64,000 nt of DNA from Pseudidiomarina terrestris. GTDB taxonomy: Bacteria > Pseudomonadota > Gammaproteobacteria > Enterobacterales > Alteromonadaceae. The notes beneath the pieces were generated by a model. It saw only the letters and a program-made list of their open reading frames with translations, searched no databases and had not been told where the DNA came from. The stretch lies in contig NZ_JAGGJF010000001.1 of the NCBI RefSeq assembly GCF_030466405.1, positions 434,001 to 498,000 on the forward strand. The letters run 5' to 3'. Below, one piece after another: positions 11,004 through 18,951 of the stretch (positions are counted from its first letter, which is position 1; every line of letters starts with the position of its first letter). Made by a program: the position numbers and the translations under genes.

Positions 11004-11040
11004 GACCATGCCCAGGTTGCGATGCACAATTTAGAAAAAG

Positions 11041-11078
11041 AGTATAGTATTGACTTAACAAGTTAAAGATTGTTGATA
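11041..11078. promoter_or_regulatory. Divergent promoter region of mshC and mshD
   Basis: The 121 bases between the divergent mshC and mshD starts are AT-rich. Plus strand: TTGACT (11050-11055), a 17-base spacer and TTGATA (11073-11078) form a candidate mshD promoter. Minus strand: TATACT (complement of 11041-11046) is a candidate -10 for mshC. An inverted repeat TTAAC-N2-GTTAA (11055-11066) lies between them and would overlap both. No matching regulator family is identified. Confidence 0.4.
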
Positions 11079-11124
11079 AACTGACGATAAAATAATCTCT
11101 GCGCAACCACTATCGAGCTTGCTT

Positions 11125-11685
11125 ATGCGACAACCAAATCACGCTAAATTCGGTCAATTCTCCCGAATGACGACCGGCTTTACCCTGATCGAGCTGATTA
11201 TCGGTGTGGTTGTACTCGCCTTTGCTTTCTCGCTGATTGCTACTCTTATTTATCCGCAAGCTATTCGCAGTGCTGAACCCGTGCTACAAGTGCGCGCGGC
11301 GAACCTGGCGCAGGCTTTTATCGATGAAATTCAGGCCAAGGCTTTTGACGAAAACAGCTCACAAAGCGGCGGGGACTTGCGTTGCGGTGAAACCGGCGCG
11401 CCCCCATGTAGCACGACCTTAGGCCCTGATGGCGAAACCCGGGATCGCTTTGATGATGTTGACGACTATCATCAGTTACAACTTACGCAGCCCAATTTGG
11501 CCGATGTGCTAGGCGCCAGCCTCGCCGATGATTATCGCGGCTTCAGCTATGCCATCAGCGTCTGTTATAGCGATGTGCAAGGCACCTGCAGCAGCGCTGT
11601 GACCACCTTTAAACGGGTGACCGTGTCGCTCGCAACATCTCAGTCACAGGACTTTGTCTTCTCCTATGTGAAGGGGAACTATTAA
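11125..11685 (+). CDS. mshD: MSHA minor pilin MshD
   Basis: Type IV prepilin of 186 residues, first gene of the plus-strand mshD-O-P-Q unit. A basic leader is followed by the cleavage site [20 protein letters not shown], with Glu5 present. The next region, about residues 45-70 (RAANLAQAFIDEIQAKAF), is typical of the MshD/PilV-like minor pilins. Paired cysteines in the C-terminal half probably form disulfides. The ATG at 11125 is preferred over a TTG six bases upstream. The stop overlaps the mshO start by one base (TAATG). Confidence 0.85.
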   Translation: MRQPNHAKFGQFSRMTTGFTLIELIIGVVVLAFAFSLIATLIYPQAIRSAEPVLQVRAANLAQAFIDEIQAKAFDENSSQSGGDLRCGETGAPPCSTTLGPDGETRDRFDDVDDYHQLQLTQPNLADVLGASLADDYRGFSYAISVCYSDVQGTCSSAVTTFKRVTVSLATSQSQDFVFSYVKGNY

Positions 11686-12524
11686 TGCGCCAGCAAGGTT
11701 CTCGTTCAGCGTCCGGTTTTACCCTGATTGAAATTATTATCGTCATTTTACTGTTGGCGACGCTGGCGATTTACTCGTTTGGGTTTTTGGGCCTTGGCAC
11801 GGACATGGTCGTGCAGGTCAATCAGCGTAACCAGCTGGTCGCTGAGCAGCGCTTTGCCATTGAGCGCATGAATCGCGAGCTGCGCTCGTCGGTGCCACGC
11901 AGCGCCCGGGCCAATGCCGCTTGCCTCGAGTATATGCCGATGCTCGGCAGCAACGTCTACCTGACCCTGCCCCGTCCGGGTCCCGGGGGCAGCCAGCCGA
12001 TGGTGGTGGTCACGCCTTACCTGCCGTCAGCCCAGATGGTCAGCAATTACGTGTTGGTGTACGCCACCGGCGCCAACTTTATTTACGGAAACAATCAGCA
12101 ACGTCGTAAAGTAGTTTCAGCTGTCGCCAATGATGCCCCGCAGGTAGGTCTGAGCACCCTGACCCTGACCGGCACCCCAGCAACCTTCTTTACCGACAGT
12201 CCGGCACGAACCTTCTTTATCGGTGCCAGCCCCGTTAGTTGGTGCGTCAATACCGCCAACCAAACCTTGGTGCGTTTTGCTGATTACGGTTTACTCCCGG
12301 CTCAACCTGACTTGGCAGCACTTAGCATCACGGCCTCCAGTCAGCAGGTAATGGCGGTGGATGTGGTGAATGATCTGAGTCTGGGGCAGCAACCATTTCA
12401 TGTCTCGGCACCTACGCTGCAACGAAACAACCTGGTAAAACTTTTTCTTGCGTTCCGCTCGTCGGAGGCGTCAGCAAGCGCGGTCGAAATCACGCACGAG
12501 GTACATATACCGAATGTTCCCTAA
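11685..12524 (+). CDS. mshO: MSHA minor pilin MshO
   Basis: Prepilin of 279 residues, comparable to PilW-type minor pilins. The leader MRQQGSRSASG is followed by FTLIEIIIVILLLATLAIYS, with Glu5 of the mature chain intact. The next segment (VAEQRFAIERMNRELRSSVPRS in two parts) is the amphipathic helix found in PilW/MshO proteins. Two cysteines lie in the globular part. It is translationally coupled to mshD (TAATG) and overlaps mshP by 11 bases. Function is in the tip or priming complex of the MSHA pilus, by analogy with other type IV pili. Confidence 0.85.
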   Translation: MRQQGSRSASGFTLIEIIIVILLLATLAIYSFGFLGLGTDMVVQVNQRNQLVAEQRFAIERMNRELRSSVPRSARANAACLEYMPMLGSNVYLTLPRPGPGGSQPMVVVTPYLPSAQMVSNYVLVYATGANFIYGNNQQRRKVVSAVANDAPQVGLSTLTLTGTPATFFTDSPARTFFIGASPVSWCVNTANQTLVRFADYGLLPAQPDLAALSITASSQQVMAVDVVNDLSLGQQPFHVSAPTLQRNNLVKLFLAFRSSEASASAVEITHEVHIPNVP

Positions 12525-12996
12525 CTTAAGCCGTTTAGCTTTACCACAGTCTACCCGCTGCCAGCGGCAACAGGGTGCCGCGCTGGCGATTGCATTATTT
12601 GTGCTGCTGGTGATGAGTCTGGTGGGCCTGACCTTAGTGCGCTCACTCAATGATACCGCCGATGCCGTCGCCAGTGATGTGCTCGGGGGCCGAGCTCAGC
12701 TGGCCGCCAGCAGCGGTGTGCAGGCGATCATGGTCGAGCTGTATCCGCTCAACATGGGCTTTGACCCCTCGGTGTGTCCAGCGCGGGTGGCCAGCGAGCC
12801 TCCGGTCGTGCGCAGCTATAGCTTCACCGCACCGGGTCTGAGCCAGTGCACCGCGCAAGTACGCTGCAACCAACTAGACTTAACAAGTCCCTACAGCGGC
12901 ACACACATTAGAATCATTGCTGAAGGAAGCTGTGACGGTGGCGCAATGATGTATTCCAAACGTATCTTAGTCGAGGTCGCTGATGCCATTAAGTAA
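12514..12996 (+). CDS. mshP: MSHA biogenesis protein MshP (PilX-like)
   Basis: Protein of 160 residues with one N-terminal membrane helix after the motif RQQGAALAIALFVLLVMSLV. Unlike the true prepilins around it, it lacks Glu at mature position 5, as is usual for PilX/MshP proteins. An upstream extension of the frame to 12448 is arginine-rich and lies wholly inside mshO, so I start at the ATG at 12514, which gives a normal leader. Paired cysteines are present in the C-terminal half. It overlaps mshO by 11 bases and mshQ by 14, so the four genes form one tight operon. Confidence 0.82.
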   Translation: MFPNLSRLALPQSTRCQRQQGAALAIALFVLLVMSLVGLTLVRSLNDTADAVASDVLGGRAQLAASSGVQAIMVELYPLNMGFDPSVCPARVASEPPVVRSYSFTAPGLSQCTAQVRCNQLDLTSPYSGTHIRIIAEGSCDGGAMMYSKRILVEVADAIK

Positions 12997-15961
12997 GTCT
13001 ATACCTTTGCTTACCACGAGCTTGACCAGTAGCCTCGTCGCTTTGTTGCTCGCTACAGCAAGTTTGCCAGCACAAGCACAAAGCACGCCTGACGCCACCC
13101 AATGTGATCAGTACAGCGAGCTTTTTGATTATGGCATTATCGGTGAGTCGGGGTTTGATTATGGTAATAACTCGGAGATTAACGGTAATCCAATCGACGG
13201 TTCTGGCAATACCCCGACGCCAGAGGGCCAGGTCGATACCGTAGACTTAAACTATCCGCCACTGAACCCAAGCACCTTTCCGAGCGGCCAGACAGGCGGT
13301 CCTGATTTAACCAACGCTACGGGTATTCAGGCAGGCAGTTACGGCACCATTTCAACGAATAAACAAGGCAAAGCGACACCCTTTGTTTCCTTTACCGGTG
13401 GCGGAACTTACTATATTGAAGAGCTCATTTTTGACGGTAAGGACTCGACCGCGGAGCTGGCACCTGGCGACTACTTTATCGAGCGCTTAAACCTTGATAA
13501 TAACTCGTATATTAATATCGTTCCGCAAGGCCAGGTGCGCTTGTATGTGCGCGACTATTTGATCGGTGATAACAACATCTTCGTCAATAGTAATGGTCCA
13601 GTGGGTGACATGCTGGTTTACCTGTACGAGAACGCCTACGTGGATTTGGGAAATTTCAACGAAGGTGGCGGCAGTAATACGGTCGTCAACTTCAATGGAC
13701 TTATTTACAGTCCCTACGCGTCGACCTCCGTTACCCTGGGCAACAACAACAATTATCAGGGTGCTATTCTGACGCCGGGCACAGTTAGCGTAGGCGCGAA
13801 CACCAGCTTCAGCTACAGTCCAGAGGTTCAGGACCAGCTACTAGAGGCGGTCGGCTGCGAACCTACCTCAAGTATCCACCATCTTCGTATTCGCCACCCA
13901 CAGTCGATTGTCAGCTGCTACAGTGCCGTGGTTGAAGTACTGGCCTGCGCTGATGCCAGCTGCTCGCAGCTCTATGCCGGCAATGTGGCTGTGGATCTTA
14001 ATGCTGGCACGAGCGGCCCTACCTGGCAGGGTGGCAATGTCACCAGTAGCTCCGGTGCCAGCGCAACACTAAACTTCAGCAACGGCAGTGGTGTGGCCGG
14101 TTTGCAGTGGGTCAGCGGGGGAACCGCGACGCTCTCGGCACCGGCCAGCTCACCGGCTCCGGTGGCGGCAACTCAGTGCGTGACCAGTAACGGCACTGTG
14201 GCAACCAATTGCGAACTGACATTCTCCACTGCGGGTCTTATTATTACAGACGCCGATGGCCAAAGCGTGATCCCGGGACACTATGCCGGCATAGATTTCC
14301 CAAGCGTACTCCGGGCCGTTGAAACCAATACCACAACGGGCGCGTGCGAGGCACGTGTGAGTGGCCCGCAGACCGTTGAGCTCGCCGTGGAGTGTACCAA
14401 TCCCGTCGCCTGTCAGCCTGGGCAAACCTACACGGTGAACGGCAACACTGTGCCATTAAACGACGCCGGCAGTGCGCTGAGCTACACCAGCGTGAACCTG
14501 AACTTTGACAGTCAGGGCGCGGCCAATTTAACGAATAATTATTCTGATGTCGGGCTACTGAGCATGCACGCGCGACTGGAACTGGATGAAGCGCCCGCCG
14601 CCGGACATGCCAGTGTTTCTGATCCGACCACGACTCTGACGGGCTCGAGCTTAAACGACTACGTGATTAAGCCGCACACACTCGAAGTGGTTGCGCTGGA
14701 TGAGAATGACCAACTGTGGACAGCCACAACCGCAAGCGGGCCAGGCTTCGTGGCAGCGGGCGAGCCATTCAAGATGGTCGTGTTAAGCCGCAATGCTGGA
14801 GGCGCTATTACGCCTAACTTCGGTAATGAAGTCAGCCCGGTTGCGGTGACTGCGAGCTTTGACTCCATGGCCTACCCGCTTCCCGCCGATGCCAGCTCCG
14901 ACGGCAGTAAACTGGCCATCAATCAGCCGTTCTCACCCAGCACCGCCCTCGCCGGCGCTTACCAGACTGAAGGTGCGACCTGGCTGGAGGCCGGAACAGT
15001 CAACTTACGCGCCGCCTTTTCCGGCAACGATTACTTAGGTGGCGGCGACGCCTTAGAACGCCCTGCCAGTCCGGTGGGACGCTTCTATCCGCATCATTTT
15101 GCCCTGATTAACAGCAGTCTTACCAATAGTTGCACTACCTTCTCTTATATGGGCGACACCGGGGTCAACCTCGACGCTTTGGTCGAGGCCCAGGCCCTGG
15201 CTGGTCAGCGACTACGGAACTATGGCAGTAATTATGCCAATACAGCAGTGCTGGAATCTGTGGCCCGTAACACCCCAGCCGATCAACCGACGGATAATTT
15301 TGTCACGCGCTGGCAGGCGTCCCTGCCAACGGCCTGGACCACTGGGCAACTGCTGATAGCGGTCACTAACGCGACCCTGTCACGACGTGCCGATGCGCAA
15401 CCCGATGGTCCTTTTGAGCAAGTTGAAGTCGGATTACAAGTTGCGAGTGAAATGGACAACAGGGACTTCCCGAGTGGTGACGCAACCCTCGCCACAATTG
15501 CCGGCGATGCGGTACCACTGAGTGGCAGTCTGCTATTGCGCTACGGACGACTCGTGCTCGATAACAGCTACGGCCCTGAGTCTGAAAATCTACCGGTGGC
15601 CTTGCGCGCGGAATACTGGAACGGCGCGTTGTTTACCACTCATGGTCTGGACCAATGTTCTGAGTACGCGCCAACGGAGCTGAGTGTGGTGGACTATATC
15701 GACCCTATCACCACATCAGCTGATGGCGCCCCTGGCTCCTTGGTAGATGGCCGGGTCGGCACCAGCCCACTGTTCTGGCTCGCTCCGACGGGAACCCCGG
15801 CGCAGGGTGAGTTTATCTTTGAGTTCGATGCCCCGTCCTACCTCGAATATCCCTGGCAGGACGCCGATGGCAACAGCTTTTCAGATCCGCGCGCCTTTGC
15901 CGGCTTTGGTTTATACCGCGGCAATACCCGTAAAGCGACCGAGAAAGATCTGACCCAATAA
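12983..15961 (+). CDS. mshQ: MSHA-associated large exported protein MshQ
   Basis: Large secreted protein (992 residues) encoded at the end of the MSHA minor-pilin operon; probably surface- or pilus-tip-associated. Its biochemical role is unknown. A signal peptide is clear (residues 1 to about 33, cleavage after QAQ). Residues about 45-295 form a Gly/Asn/Ser-rich beta-solenoid-like region with repeated short motifs (YIEELIFDG, YFIERLNLDN, VRLYVRDYLIG, VVNFNGLIYSP). From about residue 300 to the end it resembles the large conserved C-terminal region of MshQ proteins, rich in beta strands and with scattered paired cysteines. No membrane segment follows the signal. The gene is followed by a terminator within one base of the stop codon. 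Confidence 0.8.
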   Translation: MPLSKSIPLLTTSLTSSLVALLLATASLPAQAQSTPDATQCDQYSELFDYGIIGESGFDYGNNSEINGNPIDGSGNTPTPEGQVDTVDLNYPPLNPSTFPSGQTGGPDLTNATGIQAGSYGTISTNKQGKATPFVSFTGGGTYYIEELIFDGKDSTAELAPGDYFIERLNLDNNSYINIVPQGQVRLYVRDYLIGDNNIFVNSNGPVGDMLVYLYENAYVDLGNFNEGGGSNTVVNFNGLIYSPYASTSVTLGNNNNYQGAILTPGTVSVGANTSFSYSPEVQDQLLEAVGCEPTSSIHHLRIRHPQSIVSCYSAVVEVLACADASCSQLYAGNVAVDLNAGTSGPTWQGGNVTSSSGASATLNFSNGSGVAGLQWVSGGTATLSAPASSPAPVAATQCVTSNGTVATNCELTFSTAGLIITDADGQSVIPGHYAGIDFPSVLRAVETNTTTGACEARVSGPQTVELAVECTNPVACQPGQTYTVNGNTVPLNDAGSALSYTSVNLNFDSQGAANLTNNYSDVGLLSMHARLELDEAPAAGHASVSDPTTTLTGSSLNDYVIKPHTLEVVALDENDQLWTATTASGPGFVAAGEPFKMVVLSRNAGGAITPNFGNEVSPVAVTASFDSMAYPLPADASSDGSKLAINQPFSPSTALAGAYQTEGATWLEAGTVNLRAAFSGNDYLGGGDALERPASPVGRFYPHHFALINSSLTNSCTTFSYMGDTGVNLDALVEAQALAGQRLRNYGSNYANTAVLESVARNTPADQPTDNFVTRWQASLPTAWTTGQLLIAVTNATLSRRADAQPDGPFEQVEVGLQVASEMDNRDFPSGDATLATIAGDAVPLSGSLLLRYGRLVLDNSYGPESENLPVALRAEYWNGALFTTHGLDQCSEYAPTELSVVDYIDPITTSADGAPGSLVDGRVGTSPLFWLAPTGTPAQGEFIFEFDAPSYLEYPWQDADGNSFSDPRAFAGFGLYRGNTRKATEKDLTQ

Positions 15962-15987
15962 AAAAGGCGCTCCCAGAGCGCCTTTTT
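15961..15987. terminator. Bidirectional intrinsic terminator between mshQ and the pilin genes
   Basis: AAAAA (15961-15965), stem GGCGCTC (15966-15972), loop CCA, stem GAGCGCC (15976-15982), TTTTT (15983-15987). The A-run and T-run make it work in both directions. It sits between the convergent mshQ (plus) and the second major pilin gene (minus, ending at 16020). Confidence 0.9.
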
Positions 15988-16019
15988 CAACTTATAGCTT
16001 TACCGTTTTAGGACTAGAA

Positions 16020-16505
16020 TTAACAGCCCCTGACATCCACAACTACAGTTGCTGGGGTATCTTCATCAGCAGCCTGAGTGTAGAGAACATGACAGCTGTC
16101 CGCACCGGAGAAATCTGGAGTTTGTCCGGTAGGCGCAAACGCAACTTCTGATGCAGAATTCGTCGCCGGAGTGGTGCCACTGTCATAACGAGACCAGTCA
16201 GTACCAAGACCTGCCGCGCGATCGATACCGTTCACTGCCGCCGCCGGGTAACCGTATACAGTATCGACAACACCGCCTTCTGTGGTCACTGTTGAAGTTC
16301 CTTCATCTTCTGTGCCATTTACCAGGCTGCGTGCATACACCAGCTGCATGGCGCCCTGAATAGATGCTTGTGCACCTTTCACCGTAGACTCACGTGCGTC
16401 CGACGAAAAATTAATGAACTGTGGCGCTGCAGTAACCGCTAAGATACCGAGCACAACAATCACGATGATTAACTCAATTAACGTAAAACCTTGTTGACGT
16501 TTCAT
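16020..16505 (-). CDS. mshA: MSHA major pilin, second tandem copy
   Basis: Type IV prepilin of 161 residues. The short leader MKRQQG is cleaved before [18 protein letters not shown], with Glu5 present, then [22 protein letters not shown]-terminal disulfide loop is expected between the Cys of ADSCHVLY and the final residue Cys (DVRGC), as in MSHA major pilins. The first 45 or so residues are nearly identical to those of the pilin just upstream (16534-17034), while the surface-exposed C-terminal half is different. A ribosome site GGAGAAG precedes the ATG. The gene is last in the minus-strand msh unit and meets a terminator at 15961-15987. Which copy builds the pilus shaft cannot be told from sequence. 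Confidence 0.88.
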   Translation of the reverse strand: MKRQQGFTLIELIIVIVVLGILAVTAAPQFINFSSDARESTVKGAQASIQGAMQLVYARSLVNGTEDEGTSTVTTEGGVVDTVYGYPAAAVNGIDRAAGLGTDWSRYDSGTTPATNSASEVAFAPTGQTPDFSGADSCHVLYTQAADEDTPATVVVDVRGC

Positions 16506-16533
16506 AACTACTTCTCCATGGACTCAAAAAAAA

Positions 16534-17034
16534 TTAACAACCCGAAACGGTAGCAACAGGCAGTGGTTTCCCTGTATCGTCGGCATTATCTTCGTACGTA
16601 ATATAACAGTTTGTGGCCTCAATTTCAGTCGCCGTGGAACCTGCTGCAGCAAGACTTGCCAGTGTACCCACGTAGACACCGTTCGTTCCGCCTGCATAAT
16701 CTCCCGCGGTTTTCTCGGCAAAGGTCCAGTCGCTACCAGCGCCGGCCGCTGTGGCAATCGCTGCCGCTTTCGGATAACCATTGGCGATGGCAATAACCAC
16801 AGTCGACGAGTTGGTCGGTACCGTGTTTTCACCCGCTAGTTTGCCATCGATGGCAGCCTTGGCGTAGCTCAGCTCAACCGCGGATTTCATGCTCGCCTGC
16901 AAGCCTTTCAAAGTGCTTTCACGAGCATCACTCGAGAAATTGATAAATTGCGGAGCTGCAGTCACCGCTAGGATACCAAGTACCACGATAACAATGATCA
17001 GCTCGATCAGCGTAAAACCTTTTTGTGTATTCAT
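16534..17034 (-). CDS. mshA: MSHA major pilin, first tandem copy
   Basis: Type IV prepilin of 166 residues. Leader MNTQKG, cleavage before [18 protein letters not shown], then [20 protein letters not shown]. The C-terminal loop is closed by Cys in EATNCYITYED and the terminal Cys (VSGC). The spacing and shape fit the MshA main subunit. It lies 28 bases before the second copy; these bases hold a T-rich stretch but no hairpin, so both may be on one transcript. Upstream (17035-17090) there is a good AGGAGAA ribosome site and possibly an internal promoter (TTGCAA and a TGATAGT -10-like sequence), which would fit the high expression of a major pilin. Confidence 0.88.
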   Translation of the reverse strand: MNTQKGFTLIELIIVIVVLGILAVTAAPQFINFSSDARESTLKGLQASMKSAVELSYAKAAIDGKLAGENTVPTNSSTVVIAIANGYPKAAAIATAAGAGSDWTFAEKTAGDYAGGTNGVYVGTLASLAAAGSTATEIEATNCYITYEDNADDTGKPLPVATVSGC

Positions 17035-17090
17035 TCCGTTCTCCTGTTACGACTATCATGCCTTCCATAATGCGTTTTGCAAGCGGCGAT

Positions 17091-17687
17091 TTAATTATTA
17101 CTAAAAATGCTCACACCACCGGTGCGAGGGTTATAAACAAAAGCATTGCCCACGCTTAAGTAATCATTACCAGCAGGGGCTGAGCCAAGATTTTTAATGG
17201 TGTTTGCTAAAAAGTACACACATATATCGTTAGTACCATTATTTTCCCGTGCCACGTAATAACGATTTTCGCCAAGCAGGGCATAGTTTGCCGTCGCCGT
17301 CGGTGCGCCCTGGAGGATGGCCTGCATAATGGTGCGGCAGTCCTCACTGCTCATGTTCTGATCATGAGCATCCGGATTAGTATTCCCGCTGACCGGATAA
17401 CCGGTGCTTCCGTCAACGTTTACGGGGACGCCATCCATCACGATCACTGCTCCGGCACCCACATTGTTACCTTTGGGACGGCCGCGTAGCTCCCATTCTG
17501 CGCGGACCAGGCTGACCGCACTGGCGAAGCCTCCCGCTACACCTTCTAACGCCGCATCTTCAGCGTCAGCACTGACGCTGGTAAAGCGTGGCAAGGCCGA
17601 TGCAGCTAAGAGACCGAGAATGACAATGACGATTATCAACTCGATCAAGGTAAAGCCGCGCTCTTGAGTCGCTTGCTCGGGGTTCAT
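17091..17687 (-). CDS. mshB: MSHA pilin-like protein MshB
   Basis: Prepilin of 198 residues. After a 12-residue leader ending QERG, the mature part starts [24 protein letters not shown]; Glu5 is intact. The stretch ALEGVAGGFASAVSLVRAEWELRG matches the MshB pattern rather than MshA (alanine- and glycine-rich helix followed by W). A frame extension reaches 17750 inside mshG, but the ATG at 17687 has AGAGGA eight bases upstream and gives a normal leader. Only 43 bases separate it from mshG, so the mshF gene expected here in other MSHA clusters is missing. Confidence 0.85.
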   Translation of the reverse strand: MNPEQATQERGFTLIELIIVIVILGLLAASALPRFTSVSADAEDAALEGVAGGFASAVSLVRAEWELRGRPKGNNVGAGAVIVMDGVPVNVDGSTGYPVSGNTNPDAHDQNMSSEDCRTIMQAILQGAPTATANYALLGENRYYVARENNGTNDICVYFLANTIKNLGSAPAGNDYLSVGNAFVYNPRTGGVSIFSNN

Positions 17688-17730
17688 AATAATGTCCTCT
17701 TCACCATTTTGTTGTTCATAAATACGTTGA

Positions 17731-18951
17731 TTAACGACCTTTGTAAGCATCCATCATGTCCCACATCGGTGTGAATATTCCCAGCGCCATAATCGCCACC
17801 ATCACTGCTACCAGCACCAGCAGAATAGGCTCGATGCGGGCAGTCAGGCTTTTTAAATCGTAATCGACTTCGCGTTCATAGTAATCCGCCACTTCATTGA
17901 GTAATTCATCAACCCGCCCGGTTTCTTCGCCGACGCTTATCATCTGCATGACAAGTGGTGTAAACAAATTCGTACCTTGCGCTGCGCGGGTCAGACCTTC
18001 GCCTTTTTCAATGGTACGGCGCATTTCCTCAATGCGGTCATGCATCCAATAGTTATCTACCGCGTCAGCAACTAAATGTAGCGACTGAGTCAGCGGCACT
18101 CCGGCCCGCAACATCACCGAAAAACTACGGGAAAAGCGCGACAGCAAACTACGCAAAACAATATCGCCAAAGATCGGCATACGCGTTTTCCAGCGATCCC
18201 ATTTAACTCGACCTGTTTCACTGGTTTTAAAACGATTCAACGCAAAAATAGCCGCCACAATTGCTAACAGCATCAATGGCCACCAGTCGACGAAGAAATT
18301 CGACACGCCAATCAGAATTTGTGTGGGTAACGGCAGTTCCGCGTTAAATTGCTCGAACATACGGGCAAACGTCGGAATCACCCAGATATTCAAAATAAAC
18401 ATTGCGACCACCAATGCAGAAACGATAAACATTGGGTATCGCAATGCTGACTTGACTTGCTTACGCGTGTCCTGCTCCCGGCCCAGGTAATCCGAAAGCT
18501 GTTGAAATGCCTCTTCCAGCTGCCCCGTATTTTCCCCCACATGCACCACAGCGACCAGCAAGCGTGGAAAGACTTTGGGATGCGCTCCCATGGCAACAGA
18601 GAGCTCACGTCCACGTTCCAGCTGTTCGACCACATCACCCAGCACTTCCCGCATACGCCGTTTCGGACTATTGACGGCCAGCCCGTCAATGGCGCGCAAC
18701 AAGGGAATACCCGCCTTCGTCAGCGAGTACATTTGGCGGGTGAAGACAATCAGATCATCGAGATCGATTTTTTCATCAAATAGCCGCAAGCCTGACCCGC
18801 GCGAAACTTCATTGCTGCGAGGCGCTATGGTAAGTGGCGTCACACCGCGGCGGATCAGAGTATCCGCGGCGACCCGCTCGGACGCAGCTTCCAACGCTCC
18901 GGTGACCAGCTCTCCTGAAGCATCGCGACCGCGGTAGCTAAACTCAGCCAT
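17731..18951 (-). CDS. mshG: MSHA inner-membrane platform protein MshG
   Basis: GspF/PilC-type polytopic platform protein (406 residues) that couples the MshE motor to pilus assembly. It starts MAEFSYRGRDASGELVTGALEA, the usual GspF opening. Two repeated GspF domains follow, each with the pattern FxRQMYSLTKAGIPLLRA / FSRSFSVMLRAGVPLTQS, and membrane segments at about residues 165-190, 215-235 and near the C-terminus. The longer frame begins at 18972, but the ATG at 18951 has GAGGAGA upstream. It overlaps the mshE stop by 8 bases. Confidence 0.93.
   Translation of the reverse strand: MAEFSYRGRDASGELVTGALEAASERVAADTLIRRGVTPLTIAPRSNEVSRGSGLRLFDEKIDLDDLIVFTRQMYSLTKAGIPLLRAIDGLAVNSPKRRMREVLGDVVEQLERGRELSVAMGAHPKVFPRLLVAVVHVGENTGQLEEAFQQLSDYLGREQDTRKQVKSALRYPMFIVSALVVAMFILNIWVIPTFARMFEQFNAELPLPTQILIGVSNFFVDWWPLMLLAIVAAIFALNRFKTSETGRVKWDRWKTRMPIFGDIVLRSLLSRFSRSFSVMLRAGVPLTQSLHLVADAVDNYWMHDRIEEMRRTIEKGEGLTRAAQGTNLFTPLVMQMISVGEETGRVDELLNEVADYYEREVDYDLKSLTARIEPILLVLVAVMVAIMALGIFTPMWDMMDAYKGR

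Noticed and set aside
17688-17750. N-terminal extension of mshB up to 17750
   Set aside because: Would overlap mshG and give an abnormally long prepilin leader; the ATG at 17687 has a good ribosome site.
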